Shown: positions 17,616 to 26,845, counted from the stretch's first letter. The stretch: 64,000 bases of DNA from Rhizobium leguminosarum bv. trifolii WSM1325 (GCA_000023185.1 CP001622.1:1550001-1614000); one strand, 5' to 3'. The notes: generated from the sequence alone by a model not told the origin. Numbers and translations are program-made.

Positions 17616-20068
17616 TCCGGATCGACAAGATACATATCAAGGAATTCCGCGGCATTCGAGAGCTGACTCTCACCCTCAAAGGTCAGAACTTCGCGGCTTG
17701 TGGTCCAAACGGAACCGGCAAGAGCGGAATCGTGGATGCGATCGAATTCGTTCTCACCGGCAATATCTCGCGCCTAGCCGGCACTGGGACCGGCGGTCTG
17801 TCCGTCAAGGCTCACGGCCCCCACGTCGATAGCCGCAACAAACCGGAGGCTGCATCGGTTACACTCGACGTCATCATCCCATCGCTGGGTAACAAGAAGG
17901 CGCAGATCAGCCGTTCCGTGAAAACGGTGAACGCGCCGCAGATCAAGCCCGCCGACAAGGACGTTATAGCCGCCTTCGAGAGCGTGACCCTCCATCCAGA
18001 ATTCGTCCTCTCGCGCCGCGAATTGATCCGGTACGTGCTTTCGGAGCCTGGAAACCGGTCAAAGGAAGTCCAATCGCTGTTGCGCCTCGACGATATCGAG
18101 AAGCTGCGCGGCGTCCTTCAGAAGATCGCAAATTCCTGCTCCAGAGACTTGCCTGGCTTCGAACGGGTAGAGAATGACTCCATCACCAATCTGCTCGCTG
18201 TCCTCGACACGCCACAGCTTTCCAAGAAATCCGTCCTGGATTCAGTCAATCCTCGTCGCGAAATCTTAGGTCTTGCGCCGCTTACCGACGTGGACGCCGC
18301 CACATCACTCAAGGATGGCTTGACGACCGCCACGGCAACTGCACCTGGGCGCGTTTCCAAGGTTCAGGCGACAGCCGACCTCGCGACGCTACGGGAAGCG
18401 CTGCAGGCGCTCCAAACGGATCCCTTCAAACAAGCATGCGCTACGGCTGAGGCAAACGCGGCCGAGCTCGGCAACGACGCGGACAGCATCGATGGTCTGT
18501 CTCGTGAATCCCTCTTGAAGTCTGCCCTGGCGCTCTATGATGGTTCTGCTTGCCCGGTCTGCGACACCCCGTTCGAGCCGGACGCGTTTACTGGTCACGT
18601 GGCTGGAAAGCTCGCGCATCTTGAGGATGTGAGCAAACGACGCGCTGCGATCGAGGCAGAACTGAAGCCGATCCTCGATACGGTGCACGCCGCGGGCACG
18701 GCCCTGAACACCATGATTGAGCACGCCGGCTTGTTCTCGCCGAAGATCGACGTCGGCCCGCTCGTCGAGTTCAAGCTTGCTCTTCGTACGTGTTACCAGC
18801 AGGTCCAAAAACTCCTGCCGCTTGACGACACCCGTGCGATCCTGACCATGGTCCACACTGTCCCGGACCTAGAGCCGTCGCTCACTGCTCTGACAACTGC
18901 GATTGCTGCAATTCCGGAGCCTACCAAGCAGGATGCGGCGCGCGACTTCCTTGTTCTCGCGCATGAACGACTCGATAACTACCGGAGGGCCAGACAGAAC
19001 CACGCAGCCGGCCGAGTTCGCGCAGATCGGGCAACGAAGGTTTCGGCGACCTACGGCGCCGTAACGACGGGCGCTCTCGAAAAAATTTACAAGAACGTCG
19101 AGACGGCGTTTGCGAGCTACTATAGTAAAATCAACGAGGACGATGAGAAGGCGTTCTCGGCGAAGCTGATACCATCCATCGGGAAGCTAGGCTTCGATGT
19201 GGACTTTTATGGTCGCGGCCATTTTCCGCCTGGCGCCTATCATAGTGAGGGTCATCAGGACGGAATGGGGCTTTGCCTCTACCTCGCGCTCATGAGCCAC
19301 CTGCTCGGCCAGAACTTCACGTTCGCTGTCCTCGACGACGTCCTAATGTCGGTCGACTCCGGACACCGACGTCAGGTCTGCACGCTCCTCAAGGAGATGT
19401 TCCCGAACACGCAGTTCATTTTCACGACCCACGACGAGATCTGGTTGCGGCATATGAAGTCGGAGGGTCTGATCAAAGGCCGCAACTTCGCGCACTTCCG
19501 GACCTGGACCGTGGATCTCGGACCGACTGAATGGGACGATCGCGACGTTTGGACCGAGTTGGAAGAGCATCTCGCCAAAAATGACGTACGAGCTGCGGCG
19601 GCGCTTCTGCGCCACTACCTCGAGCACTTCGCCAAGGAGGCTTGCGACCGTCTGCGTGCGAGCGTCGAATTTCGCGGTGACGCCCAATTCGCGCTGGGCG
19701 ATCTTCTCCCCAACGCGACCAGCACTTTGGCTGACCTGCTGAAAAAGGCCAAGGTCGCGGCCAACTCCTGGAATCAGAAGGATGTTGTCGAGCGGATCAG
19801 CGCGATCGAGGCGGCTTACACCGAGGCCAAGACCAAGACCGGCTACGACAACTGGCAGATCAATACGGCCGTGCATTTCAACGAGTGGGCCGACCTCCAG
19901 AAAGAGGATTTCACACCTGTGGTCGCCGCGTTCCGCGGATTCACCAGTTCGTTTGGCTGTACCACCTGCGGCGAGATGTATTTCGTGGCTCCCGAGCGCG
20001 GCAAGAAGGAAGCTTTGCGCTGTGGGTGCGGAACCTTGAACTTGAATCTCTTGCGGAAGGGCGGCTAA
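17612..20068 (+). CDS. SMC/RecF-like ABC ATPase with zinc-hook CxxC and C-terminal zinc ribbon
   Basis: This 818-residue protein starts like RecF/SbcC proteins (IHIKEFRGIRELTLTL) with Walker A GPNGTGKS at 31-38. A central helical region holds CPVC (314-317), in the place of a zinc hook. An ABC signature-like segment (SEGHQDGMGLCLYL, about 545) precedes Walker B VLDDVLMSVD (about 572) and an H-loop FTTHDE. A C-terminal extension of about 200 residues has a conserved-looking patch (AVHFNEWADL) and a zinc ribbon (CTTC ... CGCG, from about 782). It probably senses or binds DNA ends using ATP. Walker B reads DD rather than the usual DE, so hydrolysis may be slow. It is coupled to the 69-residue gene and convergent with a protease gene. 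Confidence 0.85.
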   Translation: MIRIDKIHIKEFRGIRELTLTLKGQNFAACGPNGTGKSGIVDAIEFVLTGNISRLAGTGTGGLSVKAHGPHVDSRNKPEAASVTLDVIIPSLGNKKAQISRSVKTVNAPQIKPADKDVIAAFESVTLHPEFVLSRRELIRYVLSEPGNRSKEVQSLLRLDDIEKLRGVLQKIANSCSRDLPGFERVENDSITNLLAVLDTPQLSKKSVLDSVNPRREILGLAPLTDVDAATSLKDGLTTATATAPGRVSKVQATADLATLREALQALQTDPFKQACATAEANAAELGNDADSIDGLSRESLLKSALALYDGSACPVCDTPFEPDAFTGHVAGKLAHLEDVSKRRAAIEAELKPILDTVHAAGTALNTMIEHAGLFSPKIDVGPLVEFKLALRTCYQQVQKLLPLDDTRAILTMVHTVPDLEPSLTALTTAIAAIPEPTKQDAARDFLVLAHERLDNYRRARQNHAAGRVRADRATKVSATYGAVTTGALEKIYKNVETAFASYYSKINEDDEKAFSAKLIPSIGKLGFDVDFYGRGHFPPGAYHSEGHQDGMGLCLYLALMSHLLGQNFTFAVLDDVLMSVDSGHRRQVCTLLKEMFPNTQFIFTTHDEIWLRHMKSEGLIKGRNFAHFRTWTVDLGPTEWDDRDVWTELEEHLAKNDVRAAAALLRHYLEHFAKEACDRLRASVEFRGDAQFALGDLLPNATSTLADLLKKAKVAANSWNQKDVVERISAIEAAYTEAKTKTGYDNWQINTAVHFNEWADLQKEDFTPVVAAFRGFTSSFGCTTCGEMYFVAPERGKKEALRCGCGTLNLNLLRKGG

Positions 20069-20109
20069 CCACAGCCGCCCGCCGATTTCACGGACAACCA
20101 CGATAGGTG

Positions 20110-21168
20110 TCACACCTTCTTCTTGAGCAGCGACGGGCTGCGTACAGACGCCATCTTCCTATAACCAGCCCGATCGAAAACTGCGGCAACGGCCTCTCCC
20201 GCCTCTGCCAGCAATGCTGCCGGCGGGTTGTCATCCGGAATATAGAGGGCGGTGTATTCGACAGCCTCCTGACGCGTGATTGGCGTCACCGCGTGGAATA
20301 CTCCAACCGCCTCCGCCAGCAATTCCTCGTCCTGGCAGTCGATTTCGACAAACACGTCGCGATCGTCATCGTACACATAAACGCCCGCATCATGAATGAA
20401 GGAGCTTAGGGACTGGCTGGACGGGTCCGAGAATTTGGCTGCGAATAGTGTATCTTCATAGCGACCGGAAGGTCCGCGGTAGAAGTCATGCCCAAATTTT
20501 TCCGCTGCAAGATCGACTGCCGGCTCGATCGACAACAGGCTCATGTAGCCGGTCTCAACCGGCGTCCCGTCGTACCCAAGGCTCTCGGTCACCAGCCCGA
20601 GCGCGACACCTGAAGCGTTCAACGCGGGGCCGCCGCTGAACCCACCCCGCGCCATCGCCGAGGCGATGAAATGGAGGACAGGCGCATGACGCACGCGAAC
20701 CACGGCATTGATCTGTCCGAGCGTGACGATCTGACTGGGTATTGTCGTGAACGGAACAGGCGGATATCCAACAATGAGGATGTCCGACAGGACCAAGTCA
20801 TTCTCTCCCAACTCATAATCTGTGTGCTGGCTGACGGCGATCACAGGCAATGGCGTGGTGCCCAGGTTGACCCGAAACACCGCGACATCCAGCCCCTCCG
20901 GTCCAAAATACGGCCCTTCCACAATCTCGAAACGGCGCGGAGGCGCCGTCCTTCCATCGGCTTCCTCGGCAAGACGCACCGACTTGGTGGTCGCGACTTC
21001 CCGGATGCTCACCCCATCGACCACGTGACGGGCAGTAACGAAGACACCTTCACCAATGTGGAAGGCCGATCCGATACCTTCGGCGCCATCGGTATTTACC
21101 ACGGTCACGAACGCAACAGCTCCCGCTGCGCGGACATACGTTTCTTGAAATGCACTCGTTTTTGTCAT
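20110..21168 (-). CDS. Trypsin-like serine protease with C-terminal extension
   Basis: The frame extends to 21258, but ATG 21168 with GGATAG ahead gives a protein that begins just before the protease fold (352 residues). The catalytic triad is visible: His in VTARHVV, Asp in GLDVAVFRV and Ser in GGFSGGPAL. This is the S1/DegP-type chymotrypsin fold. No signal peptide is evident, so it should act in the cytoplasm. The last 150 or so residues, rich in acidic patches (YDDDRDVF), are unrecognised and might sense a partner. Cytoplasmic trypsin-like proteases are common effectors in defence islands. It is convergent with the SMC-like ATPase, 41 bases apart, so a shared transcript is not possible. 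Confidence 0.8.
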   Translation of the reverse strand: MTKTSAFQETYVRAAGAVAFVTVVNTDGAEGIGSAFHIGEGVFVTARHVVDGVSIREVATTKSVRLAEEADGRTAPPRRFEIVEGPYFGPEGLDVAVFRVNLGTTPLPVIAVSQHTDYELGENDLVLSDILIVGYPPVPFTTIPSQIVTLGQINAVVRVRHAPVLHFIASAMARGGFSGGPALNASGVALGLVTESLGYDGTPVETGYMSLLSIEPAVDLAAEKFGHDFYRGPSGRYEDTLFAAKFSDPSSQSLSSFIHDAGVYVYDDDRDVFVEIDCQDEELLAEAVGVFHAVTPITRQEAVEYTALYIPDDNPPAALLAEAGEAVAAVFDRAGYRKMASVRSPSLLKKKV

Positions 21169-21492
21169 CGCTATCCATATTTCGACTGGGCCCTCAGAAC
21201 TTGAAGCCCGTCGTCCCTCCATATTAATGACAATGCGGGCAAATGGCGTCGCCCACACTTATGCCTTCCCGGTTTCGAGCCGAGTGGAAAATACCTTCGA
21301 GATTGTCCTCCACCCGATTCCTCTTTCTCCTTCGTGAAAGCCACCGTGATGTGAACGACACGGAAACGGGCGGACTTTTCGGCTTCCGGTTCAAATAGCG
21401 CAGTTAATCTGGGCATTTTTGCCCGCGTCGCTGAGAGGAGCATTCGTCCGTGGTTGAAGAGGAAATCTTCGATTGCATCAGGTAACGTTCAT

Positions 21493-22290
21493 TCAGGGGG
21501 GGACGTCTAACAGCGAATGTGGTCTCGGGGTGCAGAACATGACCGGCTCCACTTCGACAACATCCAAGCGGTCCGTTTTCTGGGCAGCAAAGTATCGGAG
21601 AGGTCGACCGTAAGCGATCTCGATTGCGGCTAGCAATCCAGAGTGTTCAGCGCCACAGTCCAACGCAATTCGATTGCTGTAAATTTCCGGGCGCCCGGAT
21701 TTTGAGATCGTGTGGCCGTGAACAACGACGCGGTCGAAATCGTAGTCGCTTTCCAGGAAGGGCGCTCTGATCGTTCTAAGATCCTTCGTCGTTTGATCGG
21801 GGAGTGGAATACCAGGGCGCAGTCCAGCATGTACAAAGATGTGCCCGGTATCGACGACCATCGGAACCGCCGACCTAAGAACGGCAAGGTGCTCGGGATG
21901 ACGTTCGAGCAACTCGAACAAGTCGCGATGTGCCTCCCGGATGTCGTGGTACGGTCGTGAAGTATCAAGCCCGTAGGATGCCGCGCATGCAAGGCCGCCG
22001 TTTCGCATCCAATGGTCGAACACCAAATCCCGCTTTTCCGGCAGGTCGAGAAAGTAGAGGAGAAACTCCTCGTGATTACCCAGGATAAGCCGGCTGTCCG
22101 CACATCGCGCCAACTCCGCCACGACAAGGTCCATCGCATTTTTGCTATCTGGCCCGCGGTCGATGATGTCGCCCAGAAACACGATCCGGTAGTCGGTTGA
22201 AGATTGTGCATTGGCGGCCGCGATGTTGCCGAGCAACGCACCAAGAAGGTCAGCTCTTCCGTGGACGTCGGCGATGGCGTAGGTCTTCAT
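21493..22290 (-). CDS. PPP-family metallophosphatase (serine/threonine-phosphatase-like)
   Basis: This 265-residue protein has the full set of PPP metal motifs: DVHGRADL (Asp9, His11), LGDIIDRGPDS (about 40-50), LGNHEEF (about 75) and VVHGHT (about 190). These bind two metal ions for phosphate ester hydrolysis. The length matches the bacterial PrpA/PrpE-like group. The substrate could be a phosphoprotein or a nucleotide such as a diadenosine polyphosphate; the sequence does not decide. It is alone on its strand. A broken relative lies at 16646-17113. Confidence 0.88.
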   Translation of the reverse strand: MKTYAIADVHGRADLLGALLGNIAAANAQSSTDYRIVFLGDIIDRGPDSKNAMDLVVAELARCADSRLILGNHEEFLLYFLDLPEKRDLVFDHWMRNGGLACAASYGLDTSRPYHDIREAHRDLFELLERHPEHLAVLRSAVPMVVDTGHIFVHAGLRPGIPLPDQTTKDLRTIRAPFLESDYDFDRVVVHGHTISKSGRPEIYSNRIALDCGAEHSGLLAAIEIAYGRPLRYFAAQKTDRLDVVEVEPVMFCTPRPHSLLDVPP

Positions 22291-22473
22291 GTGATGGGCC
22301 CCGATCTTTGCTGGTCGGATGAATACCTGGCGGAAGTTGCAGACTTATCAAAGGATTCCCGAGAATTTGAATCCTTGCCGGGCGGACATTGGATTCATCA
22401 GTTGTTACCCAATCCGGGATGCCGATTTTAAACGAGTCCGTTGCTATCTCCGTCGTCCGGTTGGAGATGGAAA

Positions 22474-23067
22474 ATGATCGAAAAGAAATTCATCGAGCTA
22501 CAAAACAGCCGTGTTGTTGAGATCCATATCGAAGGCGGGCGCTGGAAATATATGATCGCTGGTGGCGAAGAAATTGGCGAATGGGACGCCACGCTGATCC
22601 CACCCGATGCGGCCCAAGGATGGATCGTGCGCGGTCGCACTCCAAATCATGAAACAGGCGATCCATGGGTCGACGACCTGGGCGAAGGGCAGGGGCTGGA
22701 CTATGATGCGGCTACGGCGCTCGCTATGGGCTTCATGGTGAGCCCGACCGACAAGTTCGGTTTTTTTGAAGGCAAGCCTTTTTCATACCTCGGCGATTTA
22801 GACGAGGGGACCATGTCGGCCGAGGCGCTTCCGCAATCCAACGCGAAGCGCGAGATGTACCTTGCGACCAGGGAAGGTGGAGGTTGGACAGCAACATGTT
22901 GCACTTCCTACTGGGACGAGGATCATCGTTACTTCATGATGAAACCGTTCGAGATAGTGCTAGGGTCGAAAGCCACCTGGGAGCGCGAAGATGCGATGCG
23001 CAGAGGACTGCATTGGTTGGTTCACGCATCGTTTATCGGTTTGCTTGATGGTCCTCGCCTGGGATAA
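22474..23067 (+). CDS. Hypothetical protein upstream of a dioxygenase gene
   Basis: ATG 22474 has GGAG nine bases ahead and is preferred over TTG 22441, giving 197 residues. The protein is soluble and rich in Trp and Gly (GGRWKYMIAGG, GEWDATLIPP), ending in a helix with HWLVHASFIGLLDG. No known domain was recognised. It is 66 bases before the TauD-like gene on the same strand, so the three genes from 22474 to 24749 may be one unit. Confidence 0.6.
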   Translation: MIEKKFIELQNSRVVEIHIEGGRWKYMIAGGEEIGEWDATLIPPDAAQGWIVRGRTPNHETGDPWVDDLGEGQGLDYDAATALAMGFMVSPTDKFGFFEGKPFSYLGDLDEGTMSAEALPQSNAKREMYLATREGGGWTATCCTSYWDEDHRYFMMKPFEIVLGSKATWEREDAMRRGLHWLVHASFIGLLDGPRLG

Positions 23068-23133
23068 TTGCAGACAGGGTTGAAGCGATCGCGAAACCCG
23101 TGATCTCCATAGAGCACAGTTAAACGGGGTCGA

Positions 23134-23811
23134 ATGAATATCGAAGACCTTTTGGCGCGCGACATCGATGAACACCTGGTTTCTTCGGGCTGGCTGAAGC
23201 TTGAAGGAGGACCCGTGGAGGAGAAGGCGCTCTCGGATTGGACGGAGATGGTCGCAAGGAGGCTTGGAACGCCCACCCGCGGTCGGTCTCTGCCCGTCGT
23301 TGAGATTCTAAAACCGCGGCGGCCGGGCGAGGCGCCTTCAGCATCATTGAGCGGAAAATATGGGTTCGAGCAGTTTCCCTTCCATGTAGATGGGGCGCAC
23401 TGGAGCACTCCGGCACGCTTTCTTGTGCTCGCGTGTTTACGAACTGATGAGCACCGGACACCCACGTTGCTGGTCGACCGCATGGCGATTGCTCTCACTT
23501 CAGACGAAGAAGCCCTCTTACGTTCCGCCGTCTATCTGGTTCGGAACGGACGAAACTCTTTCTACGCCAGCATCGTGAGCATTGGGCAGCCTTTCGTCCG
23601 GCTCGATCCCGGCTGCATGGAGCCGCTTTCCCCTGAAGGAGAGGCGGCCCTGCGACTATTCTCTGGCGAACGGCTCTCGCCACACGTTCAACGGATCACC
23701 TGGAACGCGGGCGACGTCACAATAGTCGACAACTGGCGCATGCTACACGCGCGCGCCCCGGTTCAATCAACAAACTCGGACAGGGTCCTACTTCGATGTC
23801 TCGTCATGTAG
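23134..23811 (+). CDS. TauD/TfdA-like 2-oxoglutarate Fe(II) dioxygenase
   Basis: This 225-residue protein has the iron-binding facial triad of 2-oxoglutarate dioxygenases: HVD in FPFHVDGAHW (about 87-89) and a distal His in NWRMLHAR. An Arg near the end (DRVLLR) is placed to bind the 2-oxoglutarate carboxylate. It is shorter than TauD (about 280 residues). The substrate is unknown; the family hydroxylates small molecules, and a few members act on nucleic acids or proteins. The 3' end overlaps the next start by 16 bases, so the two proteins are likely made together. Confidence 0.75.
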   Translation: MNIEDLLARDIDEHLVSSGWLKLEGGPVEEKALSDWTEMVARRLGTPTRGRSLPVVEILKPRRPGEAPSASLSGKYGFEQFPFHVDGAHWSTPARFLVLACLRTDEHRTPTLLVDRMAIALTSDEEALLRSAVYLVRNGRNSFYASIVSIGQPFVRLDPGCMEPLSPEGEAALRLFSGERLSPHVQRITWNAGDVTIVDNWRMLHARAPVQSTNSDRVLLRCLVM

Positions 23812-24749
23812 CGAAGGCCGTTCAAATCGCTCTCTCTCATGAAGCCCTCTTCGGCAAGGCGAAGGCGTATATCGGTCGGGCCCTTCTGAGGAAGGAGCAA
23901 GGCGACACCGACGAATACCAGCTTTGGGCGTCGCTCGCCCTGGAACTGATCGGAAAGGCGCTTCTTGCTCGCATACATCCGAGCCTCATCGTCGATCCCA
24001 CCCACTTCGAATCCTTGTTCGCTGCGTCGGGTATAAACGTGTCGACAGACGTGAAGACGATCACCGCGAAGACCTTGTTCGAGCGCTTGCGTCACATTGC
24101 ACCGCGTTTCGATGAAAAGGTGAGGAAGTTCTGTGTTGGTATCGCGCTACGCAGGAACTCCGAGCTTCATTCAGGCGAGACGCCTTTCAAGACGATGCGC
24201 CTGGATGCCTGGGAGGCCCAATATTGGCATGCAGGTCAGATCATCCTCGAACAAATGGATGCAACCTTGGAAGACTGGCTCGGCGCGAGCGCGGCCAAGG
24301 CGCCGAAAGAGATCATCAAACACGCTGCAGCCGCGAAGCAACAGGCGGTCGAGGTCAGGGTTGATCGCGCACGAGAGGAGTTCGAGCACAAGAAGAAGGC
24401 AGATCGCGAGAAGGTCATCGCCGACGCGGCGGCACGAACTGCGAACCACTACAAGGACCGTTTCAGCCTTAATTGCGATAAGACTTGGGAGGTGGAGTGT
24501 CCATCCTGTCGAGCACGCGCTTTTCTAGCGGGCATTCGCTTCGATGAAGTAGTCGTCGACACCTACAGTGGCGAAGATGGTGCCTGGGAGGAGGTCGAAA
24601 CCCAGTACTCGGCGGAAGAGTTTTTCTGTCCGGTATGTGAGCTCGCTCTGACCGATTCGGATGAAATTGAGTACGCTGGATTGGACATCGACTTTGCGGA
24701 ACGAGAGGAACGCGAGCTCACCTACGAGCAGGATTATGGAAATGATTAG
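23796..24749 (+). CDS. HEPN-like protein with C-terminal zinc-binding region
   Basis: This 317-residue protein starts inside the dioxygenase gene (16-base overlap). The N-terminal 170 residues are helical and include RRNSELHSGE, an Rx4H arrangement like the active site of HEPN ribonucleases. A basic coiled stretch (residues about 180-225) leads to a C-terminal region with CPSC and CPVC pairs that probably bind zinc, and an acidic tail. HEPN domains are widespread RNases in toxin and defence systems. The Rx4H motif is a short signal, so the call is moderate. Confidence 0.6.
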   Translation: MSRHVAKAVQIALSHEALFGKAKAYIGRALLRKEQGDTDEYQLWASLALELIGKALLARIHPSLIVDPTHFESLFAASGINVSTDVKTITAKTLFERLRHIAPRFDEKVRKFCVGIALRRNSELHSGETPFKTMRLDAWEAQYWHAGQIILEQMDATLEDWLGASAAKAPKEIIKHAAAAKQQAVEVRVDRAREEFEHKKKADREKVIADAAARTANHYKDRFSLNCDKTWEVECPSCRARAFLAGIRFDEVVVDTYSGEDGAWEEVETQYSAEEFFCPVCELALTDSDEIEYAGLDIDFAEREERELTYEQDYGND

Positions 24750-24910
24750 CGATGAGGCGTTGTTCAATGGCGGAGCCTCACCAAGAAGTCTTGCCGTAGT
24801 GCCCTCCAGCCGTCGCGAAATACCCCGGTCGTAGACAGCCCGACGGACACAGCAAGGGACGGTTTTTTTCGTGAATGTCGGTCAGTCTTTGGACGAGGTC
24901 GATTGCGCCG

Positions 24911-25558
24911 TTACCCAGGCTTGATCGTTTTACCAAGCCTACCACCGAACATTCGGTGGTAGCTGTAGTTCACGAATTCCAGCGTACTCGGGAACCATCC
25001 CCAGGTAGCCCGGCTGATCGACATCACCGACGTTGCCGAACCGGTTTCTTCAGTCACGCGACGCTCGAGGGCAGCGTCTACGCTTGGCGCTTCCGGACAC
25101 GCGCTGCCTATCGTAGGAGCGCTCGACCGATCCATCATAGCGGCATCGGGATCTGGATGCTTCCCGCCGCCTCTCCAGACGCCCGTGTCCAGCCAGTCCT
25201 CGTAGAACACCAGCCACCTGACGACAGCGGGAATGACATGGTCGCCAATGTATACGCTTGGACTGAACGGTTCGTCCGTCGGATCCCAAGCGCAGAGAGC
25301 GGGACTGTGGTCCGGCTGACGGTATCTGTAGACGTGCGGCGTGCGCTCGCCGGTTCCCCGTGCGTCAGGTGCGATTAGCGGGTCTAGGACTTTTACCGTT
25401 ATATAAGGATGGGAAAGGGTGACCTCGTCCCAAAAACGATTCGGAAGGTATCTGATCCATATCCGGTACGTTTGAGAAATTGGAGCGAGCGTTCCTTCCC
25501 ACGTTGCAAACCATTTGCCGTCGAACGTCATCCGGAAGCCTGGATAGAGGGAACGCAT
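24911..25558 (-). CDS. CBASS E2-like ubiquitin-conjugating-type protein (stand-alone, short type II)
   Basis: The protein matches the stand-alone E2-like component of short type II CBASS: YPGF and TWEGTL, then YRIWIRY, PHVYR, LCAWDP, and HVIP ... WLVFYEDWLDTG followed by GGGKHP. Cys89 in LCAWDP is the likely catalytic cysteine. It would form a thioester with, and help conjugate, the CD-NTase encoded just upstream. The first ATG is at 25558, but the expected N-terminus begins about 12 residues earlier. In the same frame a CTG lies at 25594 behind a GGGGAG, and the CD-NTase stop TGA is at 25600. It is the third gene of the CBASS operon on this strand. Confidence 0.85.
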   Translation of the reverse strand: MRSLYPGFRMTFDGKWFATWEGTLAPISQTYRIWIRYLPNRFWDEVTLSHPYITVKVLDPLIAPDARGTGERTPHVYRYRQPDHSPALCAWDPTDEPFSPSVYIGDHVIPAVVRWLVFYEDWLDTGVWRGGGKHPDPDAAMMDRSSAPTIGSACPEAPSVDAALERRVTEETGSATSVMSISRATWGWFPSTLEFVNYSYHRMFGGRLGKTIKPG

Positions 25559-25597
25559 ATGCGCATCTTGCTCTGCAGTCGAATACCACGCCAGTTG

Positions 25598-26845
25598 TCA
25601 GTCTCCCCATGGCGAGGTTCGAGGAGTGGGGCGGGCGTAGGACGGCGTTGCGATCGATGCCACGGCGGCGACCTTTCCCGTCGACGGTATATGCGCTGCG
25701 ATCCCGCCGCGATCCTCGTTCACCTGACGATCCATGAACTTCCGGACCGAATCGGCGGCCGACCGTTCGCCGAACAGCTTTTCCAACGTCTTCCGCATCT
25801 CTGGGAGAGGAAGCCCGCTGCGTAGCCGCTGTAGGTCAACGGCGAAGGCGCGCAGTTCGTCGGTAAAGATACGTTGCGAGTGCAGGTCTTCTGGCCAGCG
25901 GTCTGTCAGTACGTCGTAGGGATTACAGGCAGGATTGATGACCTCGTAGCTCGCTCCGTTGCGTTCCGCCGTTTCGAGAGCCGATATAAGGCAGACAACC
26001 TGATGGAGCAGCTCTTCGGACAGGCTCGACGTCCTGTTCGCGTTCAGTGCGACGGAGTGAGCGAGAACGACGGACGGGGGTAGGCGCAGGGCGCCGTGCC
26101 GTGCGTCGTAGGCAAGGTTTCTCCAGCGTTTGATGAGCTGGAGCGCGATCACGGCGCGAGACTTGCGGTAAGCCGGATCTTGGTTGGGAACCGGATCGGC
26201 CTCCGACTCTGCCTTAGGGAGGCGGAGCCGTTCGTAATCCAAGGACTGCCTTTCGAAGAACTGACCGAACGCGGCTTCCGGCGGCGTCTGCCTCAGAAAC
26301 CATTCGGCGAAGCCCCACGGGTTGGCGACGAGCCGTGCCTTGTCGAAGCCCGTCGCTGCCTTCTTGGAGTGAAAGATGAAGCTCGTCCGTTCTTCGAGCG
26401 ACGGGATGAGAACCGCAGGCGTAACGTCCAGATGCATGCCATCGTACTTCACCGTGACGCAACGGCTCTTCCGCTCGGTCTTGCCGTAGTAGCGCGACCC
26501 CGGCTCGCCCCGGATGGCGGTATGGAGCGTGGAAAGAACATGTTCAGGATCTGTTTCGGGATGCAGGCTCACCTGGATCATGGCGTCGATATCGAAGTCG
26601 GCATCTTCCGCATGTCGCGCCGTCGTCGCGCCGATCGAAAATCCACCTTGCGCGTAGAAGGACCCGATGAGGCCCGACAGCGGACTGGCTTCGCGTTCCA
26701 ACCATTGATGGATCGCGTGATAGTGACTAACGGCGAGACGATGATCGGTCGGCGTGAGCTGGATACGAACAGCGATGTCGGCGAGTAGGACGTCGAGCGG
26801 GCTGAAGGCCGCGATCTCGCGAAGGATGGGATCCGTATAGTTCAT
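25598..26845 (-). CDS. CBASS CD-NTase (cGAS/DncV-like nucleotidyltransferase)
   Basis: ATG 26845, with AGGAG ahead, gives 415 residues; the longer frame to 26875 overlaps the upstream gene. The nucleotidyltransferase core has GS at 61-62 in LIGSFYAQGGF, then the metal-binding acids in DADFDID (81-87), and a third Asp140 in MHLDVTPAV. It should make a cyclic oligonucleotide alarm signal on phage infection, sensed by the SAVED effector encoded upstream. The C-terminus is a proline- and serine-rich tail ending SPWGD, a likely flexible point for E2-mediated linkage. The product nucleotide cannot be told from the sequence. Strong by motif and by neighbours. Confidence 0.9.
   Translation of the reverse strand: MNYTDPILREIAAFSPLDVLLADIAVRIQLTPTDHRLAVSHYHAIHQWLEREASPLSGLIGSFYAQGGFSIGATTARHAEDADFDIDAMIQVSLHPETDPEHVLSTLHTAIRGEPGSRYYGKTERKSRCVTVKYDGMHLDVTPAVLIPSLEERTSFIFHSKKAATGFDKARLVANPWGFAEWFLRQTPPEAAFGQFFERQSLDYERLRLPKAESEADPVPNQDPAYRKSRAVIALQLIKRWRNLAYDARHGALRLPPSVVLAHSVALNANRTSSLSEELLHQVVCLISALETAERNGASYEVINPACNPYDVLTDRWPEDLHSQRIFTDELRAFAVDLQRLRSGLPLPEMRKTLEKLFGERSAADSVRKFMDRQVNEDRGGIAAHIPSTGKVAAVASIATPSYARPTPRTSPWGD

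Noticed and set aside
25365..25610. An 81-codon frame starting inside the CD-NTase end
   Set aside because: It overlaps the E2-like gene in another frame and has no family features, while the E2 motifs are clear.
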